Shown one piece after another: positions 44,764 to 53,373 of a stretch of 53,373 nt of DNA; position 1 is the stretch's first letter, and each line of letters starts with the position of its first letter. The stretch comes from an uncultured Robinsoniella sp. GTDB lineage: Bacteria; Bacillota; Clostridia; Lachnospirales; Lachnospiraceae. Location: assembly GCA_900539655.1 (NCBI GenBank), contig UQCR01000038.1, forward strand, positions 1-53,373, given 5' to 3'. The notes beneath the pieces were generated by a model. The model saw only the letters and a list, made by a program, of their open reading frames with translations, made no database searches and was not told the origin of the DNA. Made by a program: the position numbers and the translations under genes.

Positions 44764-46257
44764 CTACTCTAACAAAGTTCTGCTTTTTTCAAAAGTATCT
44801 GGCACAGGCGAAACCAAACAACTCCCCTCCGTAGCGCCGTAGGATATCAAGGTGTTTTTTATGTTGTAAAAGATATTCAGGTAGATTTCTTGTATGATAT
44901 CGGCAAATGCAGTTTTTTCTTTTATAATCAAATACTGCAACACTGCTCTACTTTTTTCACAAACAAACTGATATTGCTCTTTATTTCGTTCCGTAAAGGA
45001 AAAGTAATATCCCCAGGAGAGAAGCAGTTCCATTTGAGCATATATTTCACGTATCCCATCGTAAGGCTGTGCCTCAACGAGGGCAGCTATTAAAGTAAAT
45101 GCTACGGAGCGATTATCTTCATCCGATACCTCAATAATAAGACGATCGATGGTTCCCGGCTTAAGATAGTCAAATCCCAGCAGGGCTACCGTCCGGCAAG
45201 TCATCGCACAAATATAGAGTGCACTCAGAAAGGTGACCGCATCGCGTTTCATGGCAACGTCTTTCATTTGAATATCAAAGCTGGCGGCAGCATTCAAAGT
45301 AACAATAGAACCGCCTTTTTTAACTGTTCGGACAATTCCTAATGTATTCAGTACCCCAAGCGCTTTTCTCACTGTAGACAGCGAAACCGAATACTCATCT
45401 GCCATTTCTATGATTGTCGGCAGGTTGCCATTAACAGGATAGATCTTCTTACCTATCTTGGAAGCGAGCTTACGTGAAACCTCCATATAACGAAACATAC
45501 GGCCGTTTCTGGCATCCCATTTATAGACGGATTTCTCCACGTTGGCAAACTGAGGATATATTTCCGCAAGTTCCTCTAAATATCTTTCTACTTTAAGGGC
45601 TCCATTTACATATAACTCTTCTATTCGGGTATACAGTCCCTCATAATCTTTTTCCTTAATTGAGTCAAAAAGAAAGCTAATATTTCGTTCCTGATCCCAT
45701 GTCATATCAAGGAATGGATTCTCAAGCCCCTCCAATACCGGCACCTGCCCGTATATGTTCATATTGATAAAAAGCTCCGTCAGTAGGCGGTTTCCATGTA
45801 ACGAAATGATTTGCTGAATAATATAGGTGCTGATGCGCCACTTTTCCTTAATAGGTTTATTCTTAAGCCCTCTTGCAGATCGAATCATTTCCTTCAGATG
45901 AGCTGTATCACACAACATAGCGCCGCTGGCGATAATATGCGGGAAGAAACATCCCATGGTTTTCAGTAAATCAACCACCGCCTCTTTGCGTGCCAATAAT
46001 TGCTCAACAGGCTGCAAAGAACCCATTTGTTCGTCGTTTCTATAAATTACTGTGGCGTTTTTTCGGATTTCCGTTTTGATATATCCATTGTCATTCAACG
46101 CTTTTAAGACGTCATTTACCGTTCGAATGCCTACGTTATATATTCGGCAAAGTTCCCTGATTGATGGAAGCCTTTCACCATAACGTAGCTTTTCCGTGTG
46201 TATTTCCGCTGTCAAGGTAGTGTACAGATATTGAAAAAGAGTTGAGGATTCTTCCAT
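44764..46257 (-). CDS. Transcriptional regulator with two GntR-type DNA-binding domains
   Basis: Cytosolic protein of 497 residues. A first GntR winged helix is near residues 10-75 (RYGERLPSIRELCRIYNVGI, RTVNDVLKALNDNGYI). About 190 residues of helices follow, then a second GntR winged helix near 265-325 (LPTIIEMADEYSVSLSTVRK, ALGVLNTLGIVRTVKKGGSI) and another helical region of about 170 residues. The second half thus looks like a repeat of the first, and no sugar-binding or aminotransferase domain is present. AAGGAAAGG lies before the ATG. It heads the phosphorelay group on the same strand, about 77 bases before the HPt gene, and may control it. Confidence 0.82.
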   Translation of the reverse strand: MEESSTLFQYLYTTLTAEIHTEKLRYGERLPSIRELCRIYNVGIRTVNDVLKALNDNGYIKTEIRKNATVIYRNDEQMGSLQPVEQLLARKEAVVDLLKTMGCFFPHIIASGAMLCDTAHLKEMIRSARGLKNKPIKEKWRISTYIIQQIISLHGNRLLTELFINMNIYGQVPVLEGLENPFLDMTWDQERNISFLFDSIKEKDYEGLYTRIEELYVNGALKVERYLEELAEIYPQFANVEKSVYKWDARNGRMFRYMEVSRKLASKIGKKIYPVNGNLPTIIEMADEYSVSLSTVRKALGVLNTLGIVRTVKKGGSIVTLNAAASFDIQMKDVAMKRDAVTFLSALYICAMTCRTVALLGFDYLKPGTIDRLIIEVSDEDNRSVAFTLIAALVEAQPYDGIREIYAQMELLLSWGYYFSFTERNKEQYQFVCEKSRAVLQYLIIKEKTAFADIIQEIYLNIFYNIKNTLISYGATEGSCLVSPVPDTFEKSRTLLE

Positions 46258-46281
46258 GCATACTTACCTTTCCTTCCATTT

Positions 46282-46301
46282 AAACCGCTTATTTGCGGTT
46301 T
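46282..46301. promoter_or_regulatory. Inverted repeat in the leader of the double-GntR gene
   Basis: AAACCGC and GCGGTTT are perfect seven-base arms around six bases, 25 bases upstream of the ATG. It may be an autoregulatory operator for the GntR-type protein or a leader hairpin. A possible promoter lies just upstream on the minus strand (TATTAT at 46324-46329, TTTACT at 46348-46353, spacing 18). Confidence 0.4.
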
Positions 46302-46433
46302 CCAATTGTACTTATATTTCAATATAATACAGTCTACACTATTTGACAGTAAAACACAAGAAAAACAGAATTTTATGATTGCGTTAATACGCACCAGTTA
46401 GAAACGTGCTCCCCCAGGCACACAAGTTGTGGA

Positions 46434-46463
46434 GAGGGTGTGACCGGCATCAGTCACACCCTC
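46434..46463 (-). terminator. Hairpin downstream of the 2126-residue protein gene
   Basis: Perfect 11-base arms (GAGGGTGTGAC and GTCACACCCTC) around an eight-base loop, about 80 bases after the stop. On the minus strand no clear uridine run follows, and on the plus strand CTATTTTAATT follows, so the strand is uncertain. The rest of 46258-46543 contains no gene. Confidence 0.5.
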
Positions 46464-46543
46464 CCTATTTTAATTATGTATTTCCCTCCAACCACTTTAA
46501 CTTTTATTTCTTTCTGTTATACCATAATGCAATTTTTTACGCT

Positions 46544-49500
46544 TTAGAATTTCACAACCTTATTAATCCCTTTATCCACCAATAATTTCTTATAAGCCCT
46601 CAGTTTCGAAGACGGCACTTTAATTACTGCATTGCTTCTGCTCTTGAAAAATGCCTTCTTTCCAACTTTACTAAGCTTAGACGAATAAATCTTAACATAT
46701 TTCAGTTTCTTTTCCGAACCATAAAATGCGTAATTTCCGATACTTGTAACACCCTTTCCAATTCTTACACTGCTCAGCATTTTACAGCCCTGGAAAGCCC
46801 GGGAACCGATCGAACCAACATTGCTGCCAATACTTACGCTGGAAAGTTTATTTAAGTTTCTAAAGGAACTGCTTCTAATATAAACCACTTTAAAAGTATG
46901 GCCTTTGTATTTAACGTCAGCCGGAATGCTGATTTTTTTAACGGACTTTGATACAGCTCCAATAACACTGACCGTCTTTTCTTTTTCAGTTGCTTTTCGC
47001 ACTTTGTATCTAATGCCCTCATAATTAAATGCTGTCCCTGGTTTAGGAAGGGATACCGGATTCGTAACCGGTACCGCTTTTTCCAGCTGTGCCATTGCGG
47101 CTTTTAAGCTTTCTACTGCCGCCTGTATTGTCCCAACTGAGCTATTTTTATCCGCATATGTTCTCTGGGCTTGTGCTAATTCCTGCTGATATTTTTGCCA
47201 TGAAGCCCAAGTATAGGCATCTGCTTTCAGTAGCTTGGAACAGGATATGACACTTTCCAGGATTGCTTTTTCCATCAGTAACTCATTTTCACTGCTTACT
47301 CTCAGTTGATCCAAAGCTTTCTGAAGCTGGACAACGGCTTCTGCATCTTTTCTGCCTGCCGCCAGAATTGCCTTATATCTCTCCTGAAACTGATTCCAGG
47401 CATTTTCTGTAAAATCTCTCTGATTCAGTTTCTGAATCTGACCAGTCAGTTCATCAAAGGATTGTTCCGGATCAACAGTACCTTTCTTTACAAGCTCCAT
47501 GATTGCTTGCTTCAATTGGCCTTGTGCCCTATCCAGTTCCTGTGTGGATGGCAGGATGCGCTCCAGAAGCTTTTCTGCAAGTTCCAGCATTTCTGCCACC
47601 CTCGCATAGCTCTGTGGCGTATAGTCTTCTTTGGATAATGTTTTTGCAAATGTGACTGTTCCTTCCAGAACGCTCTTAGCTTCCACATCTACATACTCCA
47701 TGCAAATGTCTTTCACATATTCATCGTTCAGACTTGTATTGTAAAAGTTTAATTCATCAATCAAGCCCTTAAACTGCTTCGTGGGTTCACCTCCGGCAGC
47801 ATTCCGGTAACCTCCCAGCCACATGGTGTATTCATTTTGGGATTGGTCTATACCGGCTTTTACTTCTGATGCTTCCTGTTTACCGTTTACATAGAGCACA
47901 AAACTGTCCCCATCCCTTACAAGAGCAATGTGATTCCATTCCCCGGCTTTGATAAGTCCGGCTGCCGTCAGCAGTTCAATCCTTATTTCCTGATCCTTAC
48001 CTCCGTTACCATTATTTGCCTCGAAGAATACGCTGCCATCCCGGATACCCAGATTCCACATCCATGCCGGGAAGGTATCTCTCTGCTGTCCCAGAAGTGT
48101 CTGCTCCTGCTGCACATCATCAGGGTTAAACCAGAAGGCTATTCCATAATCCCGATAGCTATCCACCACTTTTCCAAGATTTACATAGTTTTGAGTACCA
48201 TCAAAATAAAGTGCAGAACCCTGAATCCCCAAATCTCGTTTAGCATTTCCATAAATTGTTCCGTTTTCGCCGTTAATACGGTCCAGAATTTCATCTCCGT
48301 CCGCCTCGTTAAAGTCAAATGCCCTCAGATTTCCAAATACAATGAAACGGGTACTGCCTTGGGCAATTACATTTCCGGACAGATCTTTTATACCGCTGGC
48401 TTCCACTTCTATCTCTGTAAAGGCCTTCATATCTTTTTTCAGAGTCAGTGTTACTTTCTTACCATCTGCGTCCAGTTGTGCCGATAGAACTTCATTTCCT
48501 GACACGCGATAACTGCCTGCATTTTCCGCCGTTACTTTATCAATTTTTTCATTAAAACGAAGTAAGATGGTATTTTTGTCGACTGCTTTTGCTTCCTCTA
48601 GCTCTGGAGCCTTTTTGTCCTCTTCTGTACTGATGTTTACTTTTGCACCAGTTCCGGACACCGTATTATGTACGGGTATTATTTCGTATTCATAGGCTTT
48701 ATTTGCTTCTATTGTCTTATCGGTAAATGCATTGGCAAATGCTTTGCCAAGATAATCGCCGTTACGGTACACCGCATATTCTTTCACATTTCTTCCATCC
48801 ATGGCAACATGCTCCCAGTTAAGCACGATCTGATTGCTCTCCATAGATGCTTCCACATTTTGGGGAACCGGTATGGCGGTGGAAGATCCCGGCGCATCCT
48901 TGGGATCATATACCGTGAACCATACGTATGTTCCAGGCTCCATAGTTAACTCGATTTCAATATTTCCATTGCTGTCAACATCATATTCCTGCGGGTTCAT
49001 ATCACCAAAACATAATACTGCTTTTTTATCCGTAGGAACTCCCTCAGGTGTATTGATTTCCGGTATGGGCGGATCATACCAATCTCCCAGTCCGGGATAT
49101 ACCCGCATGTCATCACGGTAATGGGAGCCTTCAATCGGAGCAGGTGCTGCTTTCAAATCGGTAAGCCCTGTAAAATACAGCGGAACTTTTACTTTTTGGG
49201 TTACTTTTTCTCCTGTCTGGTTAAAAAATGCACCAAGCCCTTTTTGTTTTGTATCTGTAGATGCATGGATAAATCCGTCAATATCAATTGTCTGACCGCT
49301 GGTGCGGCTTCCGGAGCCCTCCGGGATATTGTATACAGGAGGTTTTATATGGATGACATCGCCATTCAATATATCCTTGTATTTATTGTAAAATGCACCC
49401 CAGGTTTTCATAACATTTTCAGATGGTGCCCCCTGGTAAAGCCCATTAGCACCACGGTAAGAACCTCCCACGCCGAACATCATATTCAATGCAATAATGT

Positions 49501-52500
49501 AATCATAGTCATTAATTCTTTCGTCATATGGCCAGAATACGGAATCATCTCCTCCTGTATAGGCTGAAAATGGAACCAGTGTCCAGCCCATAGACGGCAT
49601 TTTTCCAAAGGTGCCATAATACGCAATCTCTCTTCCATAGATCAACTGATGGGTTCTTGGAATTGCAAATGCAGCTTCTTCATATCCCATTACCCCCATA
49701 CTTGCACCATTCATATAATGCCAGTCCGGTGAATTGATATATACATTTAATTCTCTTAAGTCTCTATAGAAATCTCTGACTGCTTTCTCCCACTGTTTCA
49801 CAATAGAATCCTGTTCACCGTCATGTCCGATGTGTCCCGGTTTCTTATTGTTACAAACCCAGCTTGGATAAGTTCCGTCAATTTCAATACAATCCATTCC
49901 TGTTTCTTTATAGAATTTCAATGCATTTTGAAGACTTGTTTCAGCCGACGCAGAGGTCATGCAGCGCATATTGCCCCAGCATCCGTTATAGCTTTCATGG
50001 GCACCCTGATCTCCGCGCGCCACTACCATGGTATAGGAGCCGATTAAGATATCCCTTTCATGGGCGTAATCGCAGATGCGTTTATATTTCCCGATATTCC
50101 CCGGGGAGACATCTTCTACATTGACGCCCGAACCAAAGGAGAGAAGTACCATATTAAATCCTGCCGCTTTTGCCTGATCAATGCCAATTTTAATTTTGGC
50201 TTCATCCGAACTGATTAAATGATATATGGTGGGATTATCTGTTGTCTGGGGGAAAAGCAACCGGTACATCTTTTTTACCGCCAGCTGCTGCCATTCATAA
50301 TAGCTGCTGCTCTGGAATAGTTCATACGTCCTGAATCCTGTAAACGTCTCACCCGGCTGCAAGGTGTATGCCGGTCCGAATTCTTCTGTTTTCTGTCCCA
50401 GATCCGGTTCATAGGAATACTGGCTGATCAGCTGTCCGAATGTTCCTTTATCCTTCCATTGTACAGACTGATGCCTTCCATTATTTCGATCATGGTTTGG
50501 ATTGCCGCCATTATAGCTGGTTTCCATATACAGAGCATCTTTTTTTGGTATCTGCACAGGAAGTATTTCGGACCTAAGATGCTGAACCACAATATTTTCT
50601 GCGCCTTCGTTGATCACTTTTACATATTTTGATATTACCGGGATTCCATCGTATATTTCATACCGCACCTGAAGTTTCACACCCCGGTATCTTTCCTCAA
50701 CAGAATCTTTTGCACCATAGTTAACAATTAACGCTTTTCCCTTTGCCGGCCAGGGCGTATCCTTCATAGCCGGGTCAGACATACGGGGGTCATATTCCCA
50801 GTTAAAAATCTCTTCCGTATTTTCTTCGGTTGTATAACCCAGATAATCAAAGTCAGATTCTTCACCGCCAATCTGATACCGTACTTCTCCATCGTCACCC
50901 TCTGTATAGTGGTCGTTTAAGACAATCTCCATATCTGCACCAAGGCTGCCTTTTTCCAGTAAATCCAGTCCTGTATACAGATTGTTATAACCGGTTGTCA
51001 TGAAATTTTTAGTAATGTCAAAAGTCCTTTCAACAATGCCATTGCTCATAGTAACCGTATCATCCTGCTCTACAATGGCAGAAGGTATCAAAACCTCACC
51101 GTTGAGCCAATCTCCGAGATTGCTTTCACCACTATTTCCTTCCAGTTCTATGCCAACGCTAAAGGTAAAGGTCTTTGATTCTCTGTTGGTTATTCCCTGA
51201 AGATTCTCCAGTGCCCCTGCAGGAATGGTAAGAGAATACAGGTGTCCTGAATCCAGCGGATTCGATGCTGTAATTTCCAAAGTTTCCGCACCCTCGGTTT
51301 TATCATCCTTATCCACTACTTCAATTGCAGCCGGAACCTCTGCACCTGTTGTCTCATCTTTTAAAACTATGGCTTCTGTACTCAGCAGTACAGCCATATT
51401 AAAAGTAACGGCTATCTTCCCCTGTTTGCCAATATTACTGCCATCGGATGGTGAAACTGCCTTTATCTCGGGCGGCAGATTCTGAAGGATTCCTTCTGTT
51501 GACTTTTTAACCTGCTCTTCCGACAATGCAACATTGAATATCCTAACATCATCCATTCTGCCTTTAAAAGCATGTCCGTTAAAAATTGCGGTTCCGTCTG
51601 CATTCCATCCCGAACCGATCAGCAGCTCATTGGGATTTAAAGCCTGGTCAATCTGCACATTTACTGCCTCCGAGGCAATCAGCTCTCCGTTCAGATACAT
51701 TTTATAAGTGTTTTTATCACAGGTAACAGCCAGATGGCTCCAGTTGTCAAATGACAGCCTGTTTTCTTCACCTGCCGCTATCCACGTTCCTCCGGAAGAC
51801 CCTTTATTTTCAAACTCAATATTTCCATTATTTCTGACGCAAAAGTAAAATGCGTCCTGGGGAACTGTGGTGCGGTCACGCCCAAAAATTTTGTTCAGGC
51901 TGTTACCACCGCTGGGATCAATATTTACCCACGCTTCAAACGTATACTCATCGTGAATTTCCGGATTTCCGATATTAATAAATGTATCTTTTCCGTTAAA
52001 TTCCAGGGACTTTCCATAGATACCGAAGTCATCCACCCGATAGGTTCCGTTTACTGCGTATTCTTTTTGATCTGTCTCATTAATGACAACCTTTTTACCT
52101 GCATTTTCTCCGGTACCATCCACTACCTCATCCAATGTAAACTGAAATAAGGATTCCGGGAGTTCCACCTCTTCATCCGGGTTTCCTTCTGCTGCCAGTT
52201 CCTTCATATCCGCATCATTCACAGCCGTATCATATATTCGCAATTCATCCATAGCCCCTTTAAACATATGATCTGCAAACGGCGCCGTTGCATCTTCATT
52301 CCAACCGGAACCAACCAGAAGCGCTACATCTGTATTACTATTATCACCTAGTACCGCATTTTCTTCCTGCACAACATTTCCATTTACATACAGTTTCATA
52401 ACCACACCATCATTTACAATGGCAACATGCTGCCAGGTTCCAAATGCCACAGCATTTTCATCGGATGCAAACCACTCTGTACCCTGATGCTCCAGCTTCC

Positions 52501-52924
52501 CGTTATTTCTCACATACAAAGACAAATCCTTCTCACCCGGGATCGTTGTCCTGCTTCTGCAGACAATTCTGGAAAGTCCGTTGGCATCTTCTGCAACATT
52601 TACCCATGCCGCAATGGTATAACTGGAATCAACCTGATAGTCCGTACCAAGGTCAATATAATTAGATATTCCGTCAAATTCCAGTGCGGCTCCATGGTTC
52701 CGGACAGAATCGGTTAACACTGCGTTATCTCCGGCAACCGGAAACTCCCGGTTGTCAGCCCGATTCGTAATCTTACCGTCCTTCAGCTCATCCATATCAA
52801 AGTGAACAATAAGGTCATTGGTTTCTTCCGTAATTATTTCAGCTGCATTTACCGGTACGGACCCCATTACCATACTTACAGATACAGCCAGCGCCAAACT
52901 CTTTTTCACCCATTTTTGAATCAT
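46544..52924 (-). CDS. Secreted multidomain protein: LamG, glycoside-hydrolase-like TIM barrel, FN3, FIVAR and BspA-type repeats
   Basis: Exported protein of 2126 residues with signal peptide (KKSLALAVSVSMVMG, cleavage near VNA-AE, residue 27). Approximate order: LamG 38-245, LamG 251-480, Ig-like 481-590, and a glycoside-hydrolase-like region 595-1340. Then come FN3 1345-1430, Ig-like 1441-1530, LamG 1531-1750, FIVAR-like helical repeats 1751-1965, and BspA-type leucine-rich repeats 1971-2126 (SSVRIGKGVTSIGNYAFYG). The catalytic-looking part has a beta-sandwich, then a barrel with NMVLLSFGSG, GMDCIEIDGTYPSW (D1016) and INSPDWHYMNG (D1067), recalling GH27/GH36-type alpha-galactosidases, but the family is not certain. 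No LPXTG motif is seen. AGGAGGG precedes the ATG. It follows an ABC permease gene, so released sugar is probably imported. Confidence 0.85.
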   Translation of the reverse strand: MIQKWVKKSLALAVSVSMVMGSVPVNAAEIITEETNDLIVHFDMDELKDGKITNRADNREFPVAGDNAVLTDSVRNHGAALEFDGISNYIDLGTDYQVDSSYTIAAWVNVAEDANGLSRIVCRSRTTIPGEKDLSLYVRNNGKLEHQGTEWFASDENAVAFGTWQHVAIVNDGVVMKLYVNGNVVQEENAVLGDNSNTDVALLVGSGWNEDATAPFADHMFKGAMDELRIYDTAVNDADMKELAAEGNPDEEVELPESLFQFTLDEVVDGTGENAGKKVVINETDQKEYAVNGTYRVDDFGIYGKSLEFNGKDTFINIGNPEIHDEYTFEAWVNIDPSGGNSLNKIFGRDRTTVPQDAFYFCVRNNGNIEFENKGSSGGTWIAAGEENRLSFDNWSHLAVTCDKNTYKMYLNGELIASEAVNVQIDQALNPNELLIGSGWNADGTAIFNGHAFKGRMDDVRIFNVALSEEQVKKSTEGILQNLPPEIKAVSPSDGSNIGKQGKIAVTFNMAVLLSTEAIVLKDETTGAEVPAAIEVVDKDDKTEGAETLEITASNPLDSGHLYSLTIPAGALENLQGITNRESKTFTFSVGIELEGNSGESNLGDWLNGEVLIPSAIVEQDDTVTMSNGIVERTFDITKNFMTTGYNNLYTGLDLLEKGSLGADMEIVLNDHYTEGDDGEVRYQIGGEESDFDYLGYTTEENTEEIFNWEYDPRMSDPAMKDTPWPAKGKALIVNYGAKDSVEERYRGVKLQVRYEIYDGIPVISKYVKVINEGAENIVVQHLRSEILPVQIPKKDALYMETSYNGGNPNHDRNNGRHQSVQWKDKGTFGQLISQYSYEPDLGQKTEEFGPAYTLQPGETFTGFRTYELFQSSSYYEWQQLAVKKMYRLLFPQTTDNPTIYHLISSDEAKIKIGIDQAKAAGFNMVLLSFGSGVNVEDVSPGNIGKYKRICDYAHERDILIGSYTMVVARGDQGAHESYNGCWGNMRCMTSASAETSLQNALKFYKETGMDCIEIDGTYPSWVCNNKKPGHIGHDGEQDSIVKQWEKAVRDFYRDLRELNVYINSPDWHYMNGASMGVMGYEEAAFAIPRTHQLIYGREIAYYGTFGKMPSMGWTLVPFSAYTGGDDSVFWPYDERINDYDYIIALNMMFGVGGSYRGANGLYQGAPSENVMKTWGAFYNKYKDILNGDVIHIKPPVYNIPEGSGSRTSGQTIDIDGFIHASTDTKQKGLGAFFNQTGEKVTQKVKVPLYFTGLTDLKAAPAPIEGSHYRDDMRVYPGLGDWYDPPIPEINTPEGVPTDKKAVLCFGDMNPQEYDVDSNGNIEIELTMEPGTYVWFTVYDPKDAPGSSTAIPVPQNVEASMESNQIVLNWEHVAMDGRNVKEYAVYRNGDYLGKAFANAFTDKTIEANKAYEYEIIPVHNTVSGTGAKVNISTEEDKKAPELEEAKAVDKNTILLRFNEKIDKVTAENAGSYRVSGNEVLSAQLDADGKKVTLTLKKDMKAFTEIEVEASGIKDLSGNVIAQGSTRFIVFGNLRAFDFNEADGDEILDRINGENGTIYGNAKRDLGIQGSALYFDGTQNYVNLGKVVDSYRDYGIAFWFNPDDVQQEQTLLGQQRDTFPAWMWNLGIRDGSVFFEANNGNGGKDQEIRIELLTAAGLIKAGEWNHIALVRDGDSFVLYVNGKQEASEVKAGIDQSQNEYTMWLGGYRNAAGGEPTKQFKGLIDELNFYNTSLNDEYVKDICMEYVDVEAKSVLEGTVTFAKTLSKEDYTPQSYARVAEMLELAEKLLERILPSTQELDRAQGQLKQAIMELVKKGTVDPEQSFDELTGQIQKLNQRDFTENAWNQFQERYKAILAAGRKDAEAVVQLQKALDQLRVSSENELLMEKAILESVISCSKLLKADAYTWASWQKYQQELAQAQRTYADKNSSVGTIQAAVESLKAAMAQLEKAVPVTNPVSLPKPGTAFNYEGIRYKVRKATEKEKTVSVIGAVSKSVKKISIPADVKYKGHTFKVVYIRSSSFRNLNKLSSVSIGSNVGSIGSRAFQGCKMLSSVRIGKGVTSIGNYAFYGSEKKLKYVKIYSSKLSKVGKKAFFKSRSNAVIKVPSSKLRAYKKLLVDKGINKVVKF

Positions 52925-52967
52925 ATTTTCCCTCCTGATTATACATTCATATTTAGATTCGCTTATA

Positions 52968-52998
52968 GCTTTAAGACTGTATCATACAGTCTTAAAGC
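52968..52998. repeat. 31-base perfect palindrome between the permease and the secreted protein gene
   Basis: GCTTTAAGACTGTAT and its exact reverse complement flank a single C at 52983. It lies in the 138-base gap between the two minus-strand genes. It could act as a terminator or attenuator, an RNA processing hairpin, or an operator. There is no uridine run after it on the minus strand. Confidence 0.7.
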
Positions 52999-53062
52999 CC
53001 ATTGATTATCTTCTCCTCTTTATGTCTTAAATTATTTCTCACACCGTTTTCCCCAGAAATAC

Positions 53063-53373
53063 TTACCCCTTAACCGCCCCTGCCGTAGTTCCACTGACAA
53101 TATATTTCTGTCCAAATATATAGAGAATCATTATGGGTGCAACAGTCAGCAGAATATCTGCAAAAATCATATTCCATTCATTAAAATGTTCTCCAAAGAA
53201 ATTATATATAGAGTTAATCATTCCAAGTTTCTTTGTATCATTCAAAAGATACAGCGGGGTAATAAAGTCATTCCATGCCCCTAAAAAATTAAGCACAAGC
53301 CCAGTAATGGTTACCGGCTTCAAAAGGGGCAGTATTACCTTAAAGAACAGCCCCAGCGGGCCCGCCCCATCAA
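53063..53373 (-). CDS. CUT1 ABC sugar transporter permease, MalG-like, N-terminus beyond the window
   Basis: About 103 C-terminal codons of an inner-membrane permease. The frame is open to the window edge and begins inside the EAA loop (DGAGPLGLFFKVILPLLKP). Two further hydrophobic spans follow (FLGAWNDFITPLYLL, ADILLTVAPIMILYIFGQ), and it ends SGTTAGAVKG, the usual MalG-type tail. It is upstream of the secreted multidomain protein on the same strand. The matching binding protein and second permease are presumably just outside the window. Confidence 0.9.
   Translation of the reverse strand, partial: DGAGPLGLFFKVILPLLKPVTITGLVLNFLGAWNDFITPLYLLNDTKKLGMINSIYNFFGEHFNEWNMIFADILLTVAPIMILYIFGQKYIVSGTTAGAVKG

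Noticed and set aside
47930..48487. Plus-strand frame of 185 codons
   Set aside because: Antisense to the large secreted protein gene, with no start signal and no recognisable composition.

Overview
The window looks like chromosomal DNA of a gut-type, low-GC clostridial Firmicute, most likely a member of the Lachnospiraceae. This is inferred from the strong AGGAGG-type ribosome binding sites, the AT-rich intergenic DNA, the many YesM/YesN-type two-component systems, the lipobox sugar-binding proteins, the cytosolic glycoside hydrolases and the secreted LamG/FIVAR/BspA-repeat protein. No rRNA, tRNA, CRISPR array, phage module or intact insertion sequence was seen. Nearly all genes lie on the minus strand. 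The exceptions are one kinase/regulator pair, one AraC regulator with a small leading gene, and a decayed LacI fragment.

Region 1 (1-12.6 kb). A sensor kinase and its AraC-type response regulator (the regulator cut by the left edge) lie downstream of a four-gene operon: CUT1 sugar-binding lipoprotein, two permeases and a cytosolic GH2 beta-mannosidase, closed by a strong terminator. A second kinase/regulator pair is divergent from this operon and probably controls it. The expected job is sensing, importing and cleaving beta-mannosides.

Region 2 (12.7-23.4 kb). Two permeases and a large LplA-type binding lipoprotein are followed by a terminator. Then come a third kinase/regulator pair, a 900-residue GH106-like glycoside hydrolase, and a GH1 beta-glucosidase pseudogene that has lost both catalytic residues.

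Region 3 (23.5-35.5 kb). A six-gene operon encodes a GH1 beta-glucosidase, a GPH-type cation symporter, a GH78 alpha-L-rhamnosidase, a GH2 beta-galactosidase-like enzyme with an odd helical tail, a TIM-barrel sugar isomerase/epimerase, and a 524-residue protein of no recognised family. None has a signal peptide, so an intact glycoside is probably imported and dismantled in the cytosol. Rhamnose-containing plant glycosides are the obvious candidate. A divergent 79-residue gene and an AraC regulator are the likely local control. This operon, and its unknown protein in particular, is the best candidate for undescribed biochemistry.

Region 4 (35.5-37.3 kb) is a scrapyard of gene remnants. It holds a roughly 98-bp copy of part of the first kinase gene, a decayed DUF3990 gene with an intact downstream partner, a LacI C-terminal fragment and a frameshifted unknown gene.

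Region 5 (37.3-46.3 kb) carries an M13 metallopeptidase lipoprotein with an SLH-like segment and a 36-bp tandem repeat, and an OmpR/kinase pair. It also carries a phosphorelay group: an HPt protein, a receiver-HD-GYP-PAS-like protein and the C-terminal stump of a hybrid kinase whose catalytic core is gone. A regulator with two separate GntR-type DNA-binding domains follows.

Region 6 (46.5 kb to the end) is a 2126-residue secreted multidomain glycoside-hydrolase-like protein, preceded by the 3' end of another CUT1 permease cut by the right edge.
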